Source: Ministeria vibrans ATCC 50519
Taxonomy: Eukaryota; Opisthokonta; Filasterea
Direction of reading: 5' to 3'
Length of the DNA stretch: 49,960 bases
Assembly: GCA_943704425.1 (NCBI GenBank)
Contig: CALSCP010001671.1
Span: 1-49,960, forward strand
The notes beneath the pieces are model-generated. The model was not told the origin of the DNA, did no database searches, and saw only the letters and a program-made list of their open reading frames with translations. This document shows, piece by piece, positions 34,964 to 46,700 of the stretch; the stretch's first letter is position 1; each line of letters opens with the position of its first letter. Position numbers and translations under genes: made by a program.

Positions 34964-36218
34964 CTATTGGGATTTGAGTGCTTGTGTGATGCGATTGATG
35001 AGCAAAGTGATGTGATCGAGGGTAGTTTCACGCCCGACGCTCAATCGGAGTGCTTTGAGGGCACATTCGTGTGAGACGCCGCTGCGAATGAGCGTCTTGG
35101 AGGCACCTCCGTGGGCGTGGCAGGCAGCGCCGGTGCTCGCAAAAACACCGGGGAGTGCAGCAAGCAAGTGTGCGCCCGATTGAGTGATGTCAAGCAGCGC
35201 TATATTGCAGGTGTTGGGCAGACGCAGAGCGTGTGCACCGTTGACCACCACACGCGATGCCCCGAGTGCTGCACGAAGTCCCTCTTCAAGTGCGTCGCGT
35301 GTCCTTCTCATCTCAAGCGCGTGTGTGTCCAGCTGCTCCGTGACGAGTGCAGCTGCCGCGCCCAGTCCAGCGATCATAGCGACATTTTCGGTGCCCGCCC
35401 GCAGACCAGTCTCTTGGCCTCCCCCAACAAAGAGCGGCTGAAGTAGAGCGCGATTGCGCGCATAGAGTGCACCTACACGAGGTCCGTAGAATTTGTGTCC
35501 GACAATGGTGAGAAAGTCGACAGCGAGCGCCGAGACGTCGACGGGTATTTTGCCAATGGCTTGTGCGGCATCAGTGTGCACTAAAATGGAGGGGAACAGC
35601 GCCTTGAGCTGCCGCGCCATGTCGCCCACGGGCATGATGATGCCCGTCTCGTTGTTGGCAAGCATGACCGACACAAGAACGCGCTCGCCCTCCTGCACGC
35701 CGGCGTACACCTTGCGCGCCGCCTCCACCACCTGACGAGCCGCAAATGTGTCGAGTGGTGTGAATGTGCTTTGTGAGTTGTTGTTTACATCATACCGATT
35801 CGGCGGTCACCACGCCATTCGTTGCTTCGACAATAGTGACAGAGGCACTGTGGCTGTCGCGCAGACGCTGGCAGGGAAGCTCGACAGACGGGTGCTCAAT
35901 GTTTGACGTGATGATGTGCTTCACGCTGGGCAGACCGCGCTCCAAGACCCACGCGTTGGCCTCGGTGCCGCCCGACACAAAGACGATGTCCTGGTCGTCG
36001 TGGGCACCGACCAGGCGGGCGACCTGCCTGCGCGCAAGGTCGACGGCGGCACGAGCTGCTCGACCGGCCGGGTGTTGCGACGACGGATTCCCCCACGCGC
36101 TCAGCAGCGTTTCTGAGATCACCTGCGCGACCTCCTTGGCAACAGGCGTTGTCGCGTTGTTGTCGACGTACACTGCGCTATCCATGTCCATGACAGGCAA
36201 CAAATTTAGAGTCATCAT
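34964..36218 (-). CDS. SCLY: Selenocysteine lyase / cytosolic NifS-like PLP enzyme
   Basis: Class V aminotransferase-fold enzyme releasing selenium (or sulfur) from selenocysteine/cysteine as alanine is formed. Minus-strand exons 36218-35796 and 35731-34964 with a 64-nt phase-0 intron give 396 aa. Marks include YVDNNATTPVAKEVAQ, GNPSSQHPAGR and FVSGGTEANAW. After the intron come MLANNETGIIMPVGDMA, HTDAAQAIGK, the PLP lysine in TIVGHKFYGP and the catalytic cysteine in STGAACHAHGG, then LRLSVGRETT. The LANNETGI-MPV and GHKFYGPR-GALY blocks fit SCLY better than mitochondrial NFS1. No targeting peptide is evident. Starts at 36215 or 36191 are also possible. Confidence 0.88.
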
Positions 36219-36482
36219 ATTGTTATTTGTTGTTGATCAAGGGGAGATCATAATAACTATAGCTTAGTCAAACTCTGAACCAGGACTCCAAGAGTAACCG
36301 AGTGAAAGTAGACTCTAGCGACTAGACTGTGGGGTAGAAGCAATTAAGGACGAGCACTGTAGACGAGCGCCTTCCACCGTGCTTTCAATCTGGGCCAAAC
36401 GCCCAATGCCGGAGTGAGTGAGTGAGTGAGTGAATGCCCAATTACAACTACTTCTTTTCTTCTACTTCTTTTATAATACATC
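36219..36482. promoter_or_regulatory. Divergent promoter region, SCLY / V-ATPase E
   Basis: 264-bp spacer. TGATCA at 36234-36239 and GATCA at 36246-36250 lie 16-32 bp from the SCLY start. A GAGT tetranucleotide repeat lies at 36415-36431. Confidence 0.5.
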
Positions 36483-36608
36483 ATGGCACTCAACGACGAC
36501 GAAGTCGCAAAACAGATCCAGCACATGGTTGCCTTCATCAAGTCGGAGGCAACGGAGAAGTGCCAGGAAATCGAGGCCAAGGCCAACGAGGAGTTCTCCA
36601 TCGAAAAG
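36483..36608 (+). CDS. ATP6V1E: V-type H+-ATPase subunit E, first exon only
   Basis: Peripheral-stalk subunit of the vacuolar proton pump. The 42-codon exon reads [40 protein letters not shown] then EK, which is the strongly conserved start of subunit E, and ends at a phase-0 donor (AAG|GTGCCC). The remaining ~185 residues are not found. The next 470 bp contain no further E-subunit sequence, and the following gene (AIF) is on the other strand and complete. A 22-T run lies 86 bp after the donor. Either the rest of the gene was lost in assembly at this homopolymer, or this is a broken copy. Confidence 0.85.
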
Positions 36609-37082
36609 GTGCCCGCGCCCGCGCCCTGCCGCCTCCCTCTTGCTCCCCCCTTCCCCTCACTCCCCTACCACTCTTGTTTCTATTGTCTTTCTCGTTTTTT
36701 TTTTTTTTTTTTTTTTATGATGGATTGTGCGATGCCACGACGACAACGGAAATACGGGGCCAATCGCCGGTTTGGAGCGCACGGGGGGCGGGGCTGGGGG
36801 CAACTAGACGAGCCCAGCGCAGGCGAGCGCGAGGCGTGCAGCGTACGCGATGCGCTGACGACACACAGACCAAACAAATGTCTTGAGGGGAGGAGGGATG
36901 GAGCCGCGACGGCCAACAACAACCGCTGCTATGCACACACGTTGATCTACAATACCTGTTATGTAGGGGGTGAATAAAAAAATTGGTTGAAACTTGAAAG
37001 TTGAAAGTTGAAACTCGAAAGTAGAAACTGAAAAATGAAACCAAAACGTGTCTGTCATGAATAATTTTTCAACTCCTTTGGT
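36609..37082. other. Anomalous non-coding stretch after the orphan V-ATPase exon
   Basis: It starts as intron-like CT/CCCG sequence, then a 22-T run at 36695-36716, then about 250 bp of GC-rich sequence unlike the neighbouring spacers, then GTTGAAACTTGAAAG short repeats near 36984-37035 before the AIF stop. The 36720-36960 open frames show no protein character. Confidence 0.5.
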
Positions 37083-39390
37083 TCACTTCTCCTGCGACGA
37101 CTCGTCGTCATTCTCGGCCTTCTCACTTTCATGCACGTTGAAAATGTGCACCAGGTCATTTACATCGCTGAAAGGGTGGCCCAGACGCACGAGACGGCGT
37201 GCAATGCCCGTCTGCAACATCAATGCGAGTTATATTATGACAGTTTGATCAAGTTGGTCCCTATTGTACCTTTCCAAACATATTCCACAAGAGAACGCCG
37301 ACCACGTGACGGTCGCGCATGTAGAAGACAACACCCTTGTTGTACTCGCGCGAGTCCTGTGCCAACTCACTCGCACTCTCACTGACCAACTGCAACAAAG
37401 TGTGTGTCAAGTCACAAATCACTCACAATCTCTCCCTTTTAGCTGTTAAAAACAAAGAAGAAGAAAAAGAAGAAGAAGAAAAAAAAAAGGTTGATCGTAC
37501 CTCATCACCGTCATGCGCCCACACACCGACCGTCTCGAGCGACGAGTCGACGAGCCCCACAGCCTCAAAGCCGACCTTGGGCCCGAGATCACTCCAGAAC
37601 ATGCTCTGATGCGCATAGGGACGCACACCGCCCGCCATGTTCTCACCCGCCAGACGCCCTGAGATCACCGCGTGATCGTGGTGCTCAACGCGACGACGGC
37701 CCAGCGTAATGTCATGGAATGACGCACAGTCTCCTAAGAAAACAAACATGTGTGCAAAACATTGGAGGTAGCATTAGGGTTATAAGAATAAGAGTGAAGG
37801 GGCAGGGTGTACCGGCAACATAGACATTGCTGCGCGTCTCGAGCTCAGCATTAGCAATGATTCCGCCATTGTCTCGGTCAATCTCAAGACCAGCGCGTCG
37901 AGCCAACTCCACATTGGGCGTCACACCCACGGCCATCACAACCTCATCGACAACAATCTATAGAGCAACCAAGTACTACTTTAAGATAGGGTGTTTATCA
38001 TGTACCATCGTTCGTACCGAGTCGCCGTTAGACAGGCCCAAAAGAAGACGACCACCGTCGGTCTGGGCAACGGAGTGGACGCGGGCATGGGGCACGACGC
38101 GCACGCCTTGGTCGCGCACGCGCTGCGTTGTCCATTCGCTCAGGTAGCGCGGGAAGACGCGCGCCAGATTGCCCTGTTCGGGGAAGATTTGTGTGACTGT
38201 CTCGAGAGAGCACGTGGGGTCTTGGGCGCGCTGGGCGAGGGCAACGCTGAGTTCGGAACCAAGGAAGGAGCCGCCAACAACGGCAACGTCGCGGATGGAC
38301 GAGCGCGCGAGCCCATCGAGACGCACAAAGTCATCGTGGCGACGGAAGAGTGTCACGTGGTCAGCAATGGGCTGCGGGGAGTCAATGAAGAGCGGCACTT
38401 CGACGGGCTGTGCACCCGTCGCGAGCAGACACTTGTCGTAGGTGACGCGACGACCGTCGGACAGTGTGAGGCGCTGACGACGCAGCTCCAGACGAACTGC
38501 TGTTGTGCCTGTGAGCACTGCTACGCCTCCTTCGTCGTGGGGACGCGCCATGAGCTCCTCCGGTGTGCAGTAGAATTCGCTGGGTTTGTACACAAGATCG
38601 CGCTGTTGGCCGTTCCAGTCGATGAACTGCTTGGCGTCGACCGTCTTCTTGGGACTGAACCACATTTCCTTGCTGAGGGGCGGACGAGCGTACGGCAAGG
38701 CGTCTTCGCCAGCAATCACCAGAATGCGAGCCTTGCGATCCTTGTCCATGATCCCGCGCATCGCCGAGAAGCATGCGGTGCCGCCGCCGACGAGCACGTA
38801 GGTCGCGTGCAGCTCGCCCGCCTCGAGAATCTGCGCCTTTTTTGGCACGGACGCAGCCTTAGCCGGGTCCTCGGAGGAAGTGCGCGGCAGTGATGGGGTG
38901 GAGGAGGCAGGGGAGGGGGCAGAGGGGGAGGAGGAGGGCGCCAACGATGGGGTGTGAGGGGCAGCCGAGGACGGCGCCTCAAAAGACTCTGGCGCAGTCG
39001 CTTGGTACACCTGCAAAGGGGGAGAATGGGCAGGCAAGGGGATGGGTGGGCGCGTGTGTCAGGATGGTGGAGGCAAGGCAGGGGAGTGATCGCGTACGTA
39101 TGTCACAGCACCGGCGAATGCGCCCATGGCGACCATCAACGGGACGTTCCAATCGGCGCCCGCCTCTGATCCACGGTGGCTGCACAGCAAGGGGAGAGAG
39201 AGGGGAGGAGGGGGGATGCGGTTAGTGGGTTGGTGGGATCGCTGCCGGCGTGGGTGGCGTACGCGGAGGAGGAGGACGAGGCGAAGCGACGTCGCTGAGA
39301 ATGATACCATTCTCGCACTTGTCTGGATGCGACAGGCCGCACAGTCGACGCCGCTGATCCAAACAGTCTGTTGAGAGACTGGCGAAACAT
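37083..39390 (-). CDS. AIFM1: Apoptosis-inducing factor, mitochondrial (AIFM1-like)
   Basis: FAD-dependent NADH oxidoreductase of the mitochondrial intermembrane space, supporting respiratory chain assembly and, in animals, cell death. Minus-strand exons 39390-39263, 39179-39098, 39010-38006, 37957-37813, 37733-37501, 37389-37270 and 37211-37083 give 613 aa. The Arg/Ser-rich first 43 residues are a mitochondrial presequence; one membrane helix follows ([17 protein letters not shown]). A Ser/Pro linker leads to the FAD motif [17 protein letters not shown] and [11 protein letters not shown]. The NAD domain has [18 protein letters not shown]. Then come [48 protein letters not shown] and the C-terminal [20 protein letters not shown]. 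All hallmark blocks of AIFM1 are present and the gene is complete. Confidence 0.95.
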
Positions 39391-39702
39391 GATAGAGTGC
39401 GTGAAAGAGGGGAAGAAGAATGCCGATTTGACGATGAGATTATTGAGACTAAAACTCTCGGGTGAATGATCATTCCTTCGTTTGATCAAGACGAAGGGAG
39501 AGAGCTACGGCAGCAAACTCGCTACCACCGAATGTAGTCAGTTGCTTCATGCTTGCCTGTTACTGATGTTAGTGAGTACCTTGTGCCATCACTAAGCAAC
39601 ATTGATAATTTATCTTTCCATTCATAACTTATTTCTGTTTGTGCGAGATTGCAAATCAAAAGAGTTATTTATTTAAGAGTAACTTTATTTGTCGATCACA
39701 CA
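39391..39702. promoter_or_regulatory. Divergent promoter region, AIF / methyltransferase-like
   Basis: 312-bp spacer. TGATCA occurs at 39467-39472 and 39483-39488, and GATCA at 39694-39698, 5 bp before the plus-strand ATG. No gene seen. Confidence 0.5.
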
Positions 39703-41008
39703 ATGCTCCCTCGATCACGGCTTACGGTCCTTGCCGTCGCCGTCACTGTGTGTGTGATGGTGGCACTGCGGTCATCATCGTCGTCGTCGGGTGCGACCGC
39801 CCATGCAGACAGCGAGGAGGGCGTTGTGGTACACGGCCGGTCATTGTCGCGTCCTCCTCCTCCTTCTTACTCCCTCGTTTTGCAGTCGATTGTGCATGCG
39901 AACGAAGCACGCGAACAGACGCGCCAAGTGGACGTCGGTGGCGCTCGCGCGGCTGCCGCAGCAGCGCCTCCCGTGGTGTTTGCGGCGCCCATTGAAGTGC
40001 GCGACAGCATTGCGCCAACACGCCTCACGTCGCCGCAGATCGCTCCCGACGCCCTCGACGGCTATCGGGGGAAGCAAAGCCAGGCAAGGTGGCGGTTTAT
40101 GGAGGCGGCGGTGCGCGAGGAGCGCGGCGAAGGCGTCATCATCGACTACGGCGCTGCCTTTGGCTTCTTCTCGCTGCTCACTGCCGATCTCAACCGACAG
40201 TGGAAGCCGTGGGTCCTCTCCGTCGACGACCAACGCCAGAACCATGGCTTGGTCTACCACTCGAGCAAGATCACCGAGTACACTCTGGACCATTGTGTGC
40301 TCTGCAAGTGCCCTTTCTCCATCGACCTCATCAACGACTTTGCCCGACGCGGCGTCCAATTCCACATCCAGTTTCTCATGAGTATCTTCCACTGGCTTCC
40401 CATCAAAGACGAAGTATGCGCCTCGTCTTAACACTTTGATCCTTTTATTTTCTCCCACCACTCATGGTCCCCTCTCGTAGAACCATCACAAAGAAGTCCT
40501 TGGGAATCTGCTGGCCTTGTCGCCAGTCACCTTTATTGAGCTTCCTCATCGACTTGAGGGACCCGGTGACCAGCGAGTGTGGTAAGCAGCAAAAGAAATT
40601 GGCTAGCACGCTTCTGTCTGTCTTCTTAAGTCTGCCTTTTCTCCATTCCTGTCCAGGTACGGGTCGCGTAGGGAACCAGCGGAGACCATTTCGGACGCTT
40701 TGGCACACCATGGCGACGTGGGTACTGTCACCCTACTTGGCGCCACTCCCGCCAGTGGCTCAGGGCTGTGCCAGCGCGACGAAATGCGCGGCAAACCCTG
40801 CACCAGACTCACTTTTATTGTGCGCAACTCCTCGGCCAAAACCCGTTTTGAAGCAGCGGCAAAGGGTACATACACATTACGCACTGTGTTGAGTGTGCGC
40901 AAACACATTGTCGCTTGTATTTTAGGCAAAGACGCGCAAATTGCGCGAAGTGCAATGGAGGCGCTTCAGTGTCAAGGCGACCGGCGCTTCTTTGGCGAGT
41001 CCCCCTGA
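39703..41008 (+). CDS. Membrane-anchored methyltransferase-like protein
   Basis: Three exons, 39703-40413, 40481-40581 and 40657-41008, give 387 aa. Residues 6-23 are a single hydrophobic anchor after a short basic start, followed by a Ser/Ala-rich stem, giving a type II Golgi/ER topology. From about 140 a Rossmann methyltransferase-like core is seen: motif I as GVIIDYGAAFGFFSLLTADL, an acidic second strand WVLSVDD, then FHIQFLMSIFHWLP and a late strand PVTFIELPHR. The GxGxG glycines of motif I are partly replaced (DYGAAFG). Substrate unknown; a glycan or small molecule in the secretory lumen is an inference. Exon 3 also contains many Cys and could hide a further intron. Moderate confidence in function, high in the gene. 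Confidence 0.72.
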
Positions 41009-41241
41009 TTGTATTGCAACATAGTCACCATTCATTGTAGAAGTATAGAAAAGCAATAAACAATGAGAAGCGTCATCTTGTTATTATCTAAAATATAAAT
41101 TTAATTCTAATGAGTCCATTTTGGTATGAGTCACAGATCTGCACCTATGAACTATCGATCAGAAGCAAACAATAAAGCAGTCAAGCGTCAATCAAGTTCA
41201 AAACTAATTAAACTAAATATTAATTTGTCCCTGTTCAATAA

Positions 41242-41837
41242 ATGTGCATGTCTGTTGCTCCCCCAACGCGTTTGCGGGTCGTGAGTTTGGGCAACTCTGG
41301 AGTGGTGATGATGAGGAGAGGAATTAATGTGTTTAGAGGATGCAAATGAAAATCATCCAATCATAGGGGAAATCCTGTCTTATTAAGCGTCACTGCGAAG
41401 GAGCCTTTGTGCCAGAGTACATGTCTACCATTGGAGTTGACTACGGCACCCTGGTTGTTTCAGATTTGCTCAAAATCGATTTTTTCGACACAGCGGGATC
41501 TGATCTTTTCCGCACGACTCGCGAAGAATTTCTTGTCCTGGCCGATGCGGCCCTGCTGGTGTACGACGTGACCAATTATGCATCGTTTGACGCACTGCAC
41601 GGCTGGTTGACTCTTTTGGACCGAGCGACGTGCCATTCCATTGTTGTGTGCGGTAACCAAGGCGACAAGCGTGACACCACAGACCCTTCTCGCTGTGTCC
41701 CTGCCGCGCAGGGACGCGCCTGGGCCGACCAGCACCAAATTCCTTTCTTTGAAACAAGTGCTCTCACAGGCGAGAGCGTTCACGAAGCGTTCAGTTGTCT
41801 CGTCAATTGCAATAGTCTCAACCAACGTAATAGTTAA
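41242..41837 (+). CDS. Rab-like small GTPase, DNAJC27/RBJ type without J domain
   Basis: Two exons, 41242-41304 and 41367-41837, give 177 aa. The 62-nt intron splits the P-loop, joining VVSLGNSGV to GKSCLIKRHCEGAFV. The switch I region reads PEYMSTIGVDYG, closest to the KYLATIGIDYG of DNAJC27. Switch II is FFDTAGSDLFRTTREEF. The base-specificity motif reads CGNQGDK, where most have NKxD. G5 is ETSALTG. The C terminus (NSLNQRNS) has no prenylatable cysteine, as in DNAJC27, but the J domain found there is absent. An in-frame second ATG lies at 41248. Confidence 0.88.
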
Positions 41838-42019
41838 TTGAGGACAACATGAACTTATTGAACCCTGTTCTCAATTCTCGTAATTGTTCTCTTTCTCTTA
41901 ATAATAATGATAATAATAATCTTATTATAATAATAAGTTTATTATTATTAATTGTGTTGTGTATTGCTTTTCTCATTATAAATGTACAACAATAAAAACT
42001 TTCTATTACTATAACATTT

Positions 42020-43614
42020 CTACTTGGGCTTAAAATGCAACAGCAGATCGCCAAGCTCTTCGAGACCGTCGCCCGTGTGCGACGACACTGCAACCGCACC
42101 GGCAAACACCACTGCCTTTGGCTGCGTCGTCGCCTTCTTCTTCTTATGCGCCTCCGTCTTTTCCTCTCGCTGCTCGCGACGCACCATCTCATTCCACTCA
42201 ACATTGGTATACTCAATGCACTGCTGCGCAAGAATTCGCTGTTCGTCCGACTCGGTTTTGGTGAAGGCGACGGCAAAGGGTCGCGACCGCAGCACGTGCG
42301 CTCCCTGTGCCCCCTTGGAGCGATACGCATGGACCTCATGTAGCAGCAGCGACACCGTTTCGCGTGCCGTACGAAACGGATCGCGTGGCGACAACTGAAA
42401 GCCATTGATGTCGATGACAAAGAGCAGCCCGCGCGTGCGCTCCAGGTGCCGCAGAAACCGATGGCCCATCCCTCGATTGGCATGCGCACCCTCCACCAGA
42501 CCAGGCACATCTGCAATTACAATGCGGTGCGGCATAGTGCTATTGTCAAATACCATGGAGCCCAGGTGTGGCCGAAGCGTCGTAACTACACGCACAGGAG
42601 AAAAACAAAAAGAAAAGAAAAGAAAAGAAAAAACTGAGAGCAGTTTGTGTGCACTATTGCACGACACACTACTTACACGGGTAGGCTCCAACTTTGGGAC
42701 GTGCACGTGATATGTGCCGAAGTAAAGTCGACTTTCCAGCATTGGGAAATCTACACAAATAACCCTTTCAATTCATACTCGCTTACTTAATAGTAGACAC
42801 ACAAGTGTGCGTGTGTACCCAATTAATCCAACGTCCGCCAAACTCTTGAGCTCCAACAGCACCTTCTTACGCTCACCCTTGAGCGACCGTGCCTTGCCCG
42901 CCGTCCCATACTCAACTCGGCCACCGGGACCACCTTTGGCCAAGACGTAGCGTTCCCCATAGTCGGCCAGATCGGCCATGAGCTTCATCGAGGTTGCATC
43001 AAACACCTGAGAAGAGGAAAGCGTGAACAACGCGAAAGGGCTCCACTTCGCTTTCTTACCTGTGTTCCGCGCGGCACATGCACCAGCTTGGACGCCGCCG
43101 CTTTCATGGTCACTCGACGGTTCTCGCGAGTGGCCGCCGGGCCGTTTCGACCGCGAAACGTCATCTGCTTGAGCGTACGGAAGTCGGCAACACCCGGCGA
43201 GGCGACCAGCTCAATGTCGCCTCCGCGTCCACCGTGTCCGCCGGCCCATCCGTTGCCTCCGCTTCCGCCAACCGCCACCAGAAACAGCTGATCCGTAATG
43301 CGCTGCTCGTGGTTGTCCTGCTCGCGCCGTAGCCGCGTTGCTTCGTCGGCATCCTCCAAAGGCCCCTTGCCCGTCCCATCAAGCGACATGTTCCCTTCTC
43401 CTGCCCTCTCCCGCTCCACCAGCCTCTCCCGCTCCACCACCTCCACCACCATCCCGCTGCCCCCCTTCTCCTCCCCGGCCACCCCCGTCGCTTCCCCCGC
43501 CATCGCCACTTCTCTCCCTTTCACCATGGCCTCCCGCACACTTCGTCGCTGCCTCGCAAAGCCGCGAACCCCCCTCAAGCTCACATCCGCCTGACGACTG
43601 AGCAATCGCAGCAT
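42020..43614 (-). CDS. Obg-family GTPase, probably mitochondrial
   Basis: Large-subunit ribosome assembly GTPase. Minus-strand exons 43614-43060, 43006-42819, 42750-42677 and 42585-42020 give 460 aa. The first ~95 residues are Arg/Glu-rich with a basic start ([20 protein letters not shown]), suggesting import into mitochondria. The Gly-rich Obg fold follows ([33 protein letters not shown]). The G domain has G1 [10 protein letters not shown]3 [20 protein letters not shown] and G5 SSHTGDG. The G4 position reads FTKTESD instead of NKxD, so guanine recognition may be altered. Closest to the GTPBP5/GTPBP10 type. Head to head with NCAPG across 151 bp. Confidence 0.92.
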
Positions 43615-43765
43615 ATACCCCTATTCGTCAAAACAGCCCAACCGAGGGTACGTGTGTGTATGGGAATGAATAAAGAATTAAAGATATCGAATACTCGTCG
43701 TAATCAATAACTCGAATATCTTTGAAAATCTCATTTTTCAAATATCATTCTTTTTGGAATTTGGA
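43615..43765. promoter_or_regulatory. 151-bp bidirectional promoter region, Obg / NCAPG
   Basis: Short AT-rich spacer between two start codons on opposite strands, with paired CGAATA/TCGAATATC repeats near 43686-43723. No TGATCA here, unlike several other spacers. Confidence 0.5.
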
Positions 43766-46700
43766 ATGGAGTCTGCTATCAAATCCATATTTTGCGACGC
43801 CCAACGGCCGTATGCCAACGAGGGAGCGCTCGTCAAGCAACTCGTCACACTCAGCGTTCGTCACAAAACCGACATTGCTACATTTCGCGACACCTTCACC
43901 GCCCTCGTCAACCATGCCCTGGTCGTCGGCAAGCGCGAGCCGAGTGTCGAACGTCTCGTGCGCATCCTCTCCGCCTATGCTGCCAGTACTTCCTCTCCAG
44001 ACTCCGAAAATGCCAATACCGACTTTGTCCCCTTCTTTGTCGAGTACGCCGCTCCGCTCCTGCCCCCTCCCGCACGCTCTCTCTCTTCCACCCCACACAT
44101 AATACTTCATACCCATGCATTGGCACCATTGCAAATCCCCTTCAATCATCCCTTGTCGTCTTTTTCACTCGGCGCAAATTTCAAAAAAAAAAAGCAAAAA
44201 AATCAAAACCCGATTCCACAACGCTCCACAGTGCTTTACTCTCTACTCCGCCTTCCACCCACGCATATTCAATGCTCCTTTATACCCTCAGACGCTTATC
44301 TGCACGTATCCAACGCATGTCTCACACATTCGTATTTTTTCAAAAATCAAAAATCAAAAATAAAAACACAGTTCACTTTTGGCTCGTGCGAATGCGCAAG
44401 ACAAGGCGGTGCGCTTCCGCGTGTGTCAAATTGTCGCCAAGATCCTTCAATCGCTCCCTGAAGAAGCCGAGGTGAGTCTCGATGGAGTCTGTTTGGTCCA
44501 CACACTTCTCGTAATGTTGTTGTTGTATGTGTTTGTCTCACACTCCCTCTCTCCCCTACGCGCTGCCCAGGTTGACGACGCGTGCTGGGAGAACGTCCAC
44601 GACGCCATGATGATCCGCACCAAGGACCGGATGCCGCTGGTGCGTGTCCAGGCGATCAATGCGCTCAGCCGGCTGCAGGATCCCACCAACCCAGACTGTC
44701 CCGTCATTCTGGAATTCATTCGTCTCATGACCACCGACAGCAGGTAATATTAATAATTATTATTCTTTTTGCTTTTTTTGTTTTTGTAACAAATTTCCTC
44801 TTTTGTTTTACTTGTTGCTAGCCCGGACGTGCGCAAAGCAGCTCTCGGCAACATGGCCTTGTCGAAGCTGACGGCGCGCCACATCATCGGACGCACCCGT
44901 GACATCAAGGACGCCGTGCGCCGCCATGCCTTCAATGTGCTCACCCAAAAGGTAAGCAATAGTTAATAATCATAATAATATTGATCAACAATGGTGTTTA
45001 GGTCCACGTGCGTGCCTTCTCCATCTCAGACCGCATCACTCTGCTGGAACACGGCCTTAGCGACCGCGACGAGTCGGTGCGCAAGGCATGTGTTGACATG
45101 CTCGTGGGTCAGCCCACCAGCTGGCTTGAGTCCCTCGACGGCTCCATTGTGGCGCTGCTTGAGTGCCTTGACGTGCAGCACGAGCGTGAGCATGCCGTCA
45201 CCGCTTTGCGTGCCGTTTTGGGCCACGCCAGTCAACGCGACCGTGTGTACACACTCGCCGATTTTGACATGGCGTCTCTCACACCCGAGCGTGTCCTCTT
45301 TTGGTCTGTTGTCGCCGACACGTACAAGGAGGAGGAAGAGGCGCTCGAGGCACTCTTGCCTGACGTGCCCGCCTTTGCCGAGGTGCTCGAGACGCACACC
45401 ACTCGTGCCGCACATGCACATCGCGAAATGATCACAATCAGCGCATCCGCAGAGGATGCCAGCACCGACGATGAAAACCTCGAAAATGCCATCTTTGTTG
45501 CTGGCGAGCTCCTTAACATGGCGCTGCAATTCGACTTTGCCGACGAAGGCGGTCGTCAGAACATGATGGCGCTTGTCACACGCGCTCTCACCGATCTCGA
45601 CGTTCCCCCGACACACCTCGAGGCGCTCGTGCAGCTCTCCGGCAAGCTGTGTTCATCGCTTTCGGAGCGTTGCGAGCTCGTTGCCCAGCTCATTTCAGAC
45701 GTGCGCGAGCCTATTCAGCTGCAGGCAACCCCCAAGAAGGCATCGTCGGCTCGCTCACAGACGCGCGAAATGCAAATGCGTCTGGCTGCCGTCAAGATCA
45801 GCCTGATGGAGCTCGACGACAAGAAAGAGGCTCTCGTGGCCGCCGAAGACTTTGCGGGCGCCGCCGAGGTCAAGGAACGCATTGAGGAGCTCAAGCAAGA
45901 GAAGGAACAACTCATGGCCGCGGCGTCGGACGCGGACCAGCAGGTGACTGAGGCGAAGAAGGAGGCTACGCGCCAAGTGAAAAACTCTCCCTCAGCATGG
46001 CGCCGCTGTCTTGCTCTCTGCACCCACTTGCTCGAAGACATTGCCGAGCCCTTCTCGACGTCCCAACGTCCCCCCGAGTCTCTCGTTGAGCTTGTGGAGT
46101 CGCTGCTGCTACCGGCCATCCAATTGGCAGACCCGGTCATTCGAAATGCTGCTGTGCGCGCGCTCGGTCTCTACTGCCTGCACGATCTTGCCCTGGCCCG
46201 TGTCCATCTGTTGCTCTTTTTGCAGGTGGCGCAGGTAGATCAGGACGAGCTCATTGTGACATCGCTGCAGGTTCTCTTTGATCTCATGCTTACCTACGGC
46301 CCCGACGCTTTTTCCATTGCCAAGCCACAAGAGGGCAGCGAGGAGGAGCGGGAGGAGGACGACGACGACGACAGCATCGAACCAAAGACGAAGAAGAGCG
46401 TCACAACGTTTTCGGTGCTGCCAGTGCTCATGCGCTACCTTGACCACGAAAATGGCGACCTGCGAACCGTGGCCGCCGAAGGATTTGCGCGTCTGCTTTT
46501 CTGCAGTCGCATTGTGTCGTCGCAGCTGCTAAGTCGTCTGCTTATCCTTTACTTCAACCCGACGACCGAAGAGGACACGCGTCTGCGCCAGGCCCTCTCC
46601 GTCTTCTTCCCGGCGTTTGCCTTTGCTTCCCTCGACCGGCAACAGCTGCTTGCTGATGCCTTTATCCCGACCCTCAAGACCATTGCCAATGCACCAAAGG

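Noticed and set aside
41882-41900. TGTTCTCTTTCTCTTA, complementary to the histone purine element, as a U7 snRNA 5' end
   Set aside because: It lies in an AT-rich spacer with no Sm site or 3' stem-loop following; a pyrimidine run alone is expected by chance.
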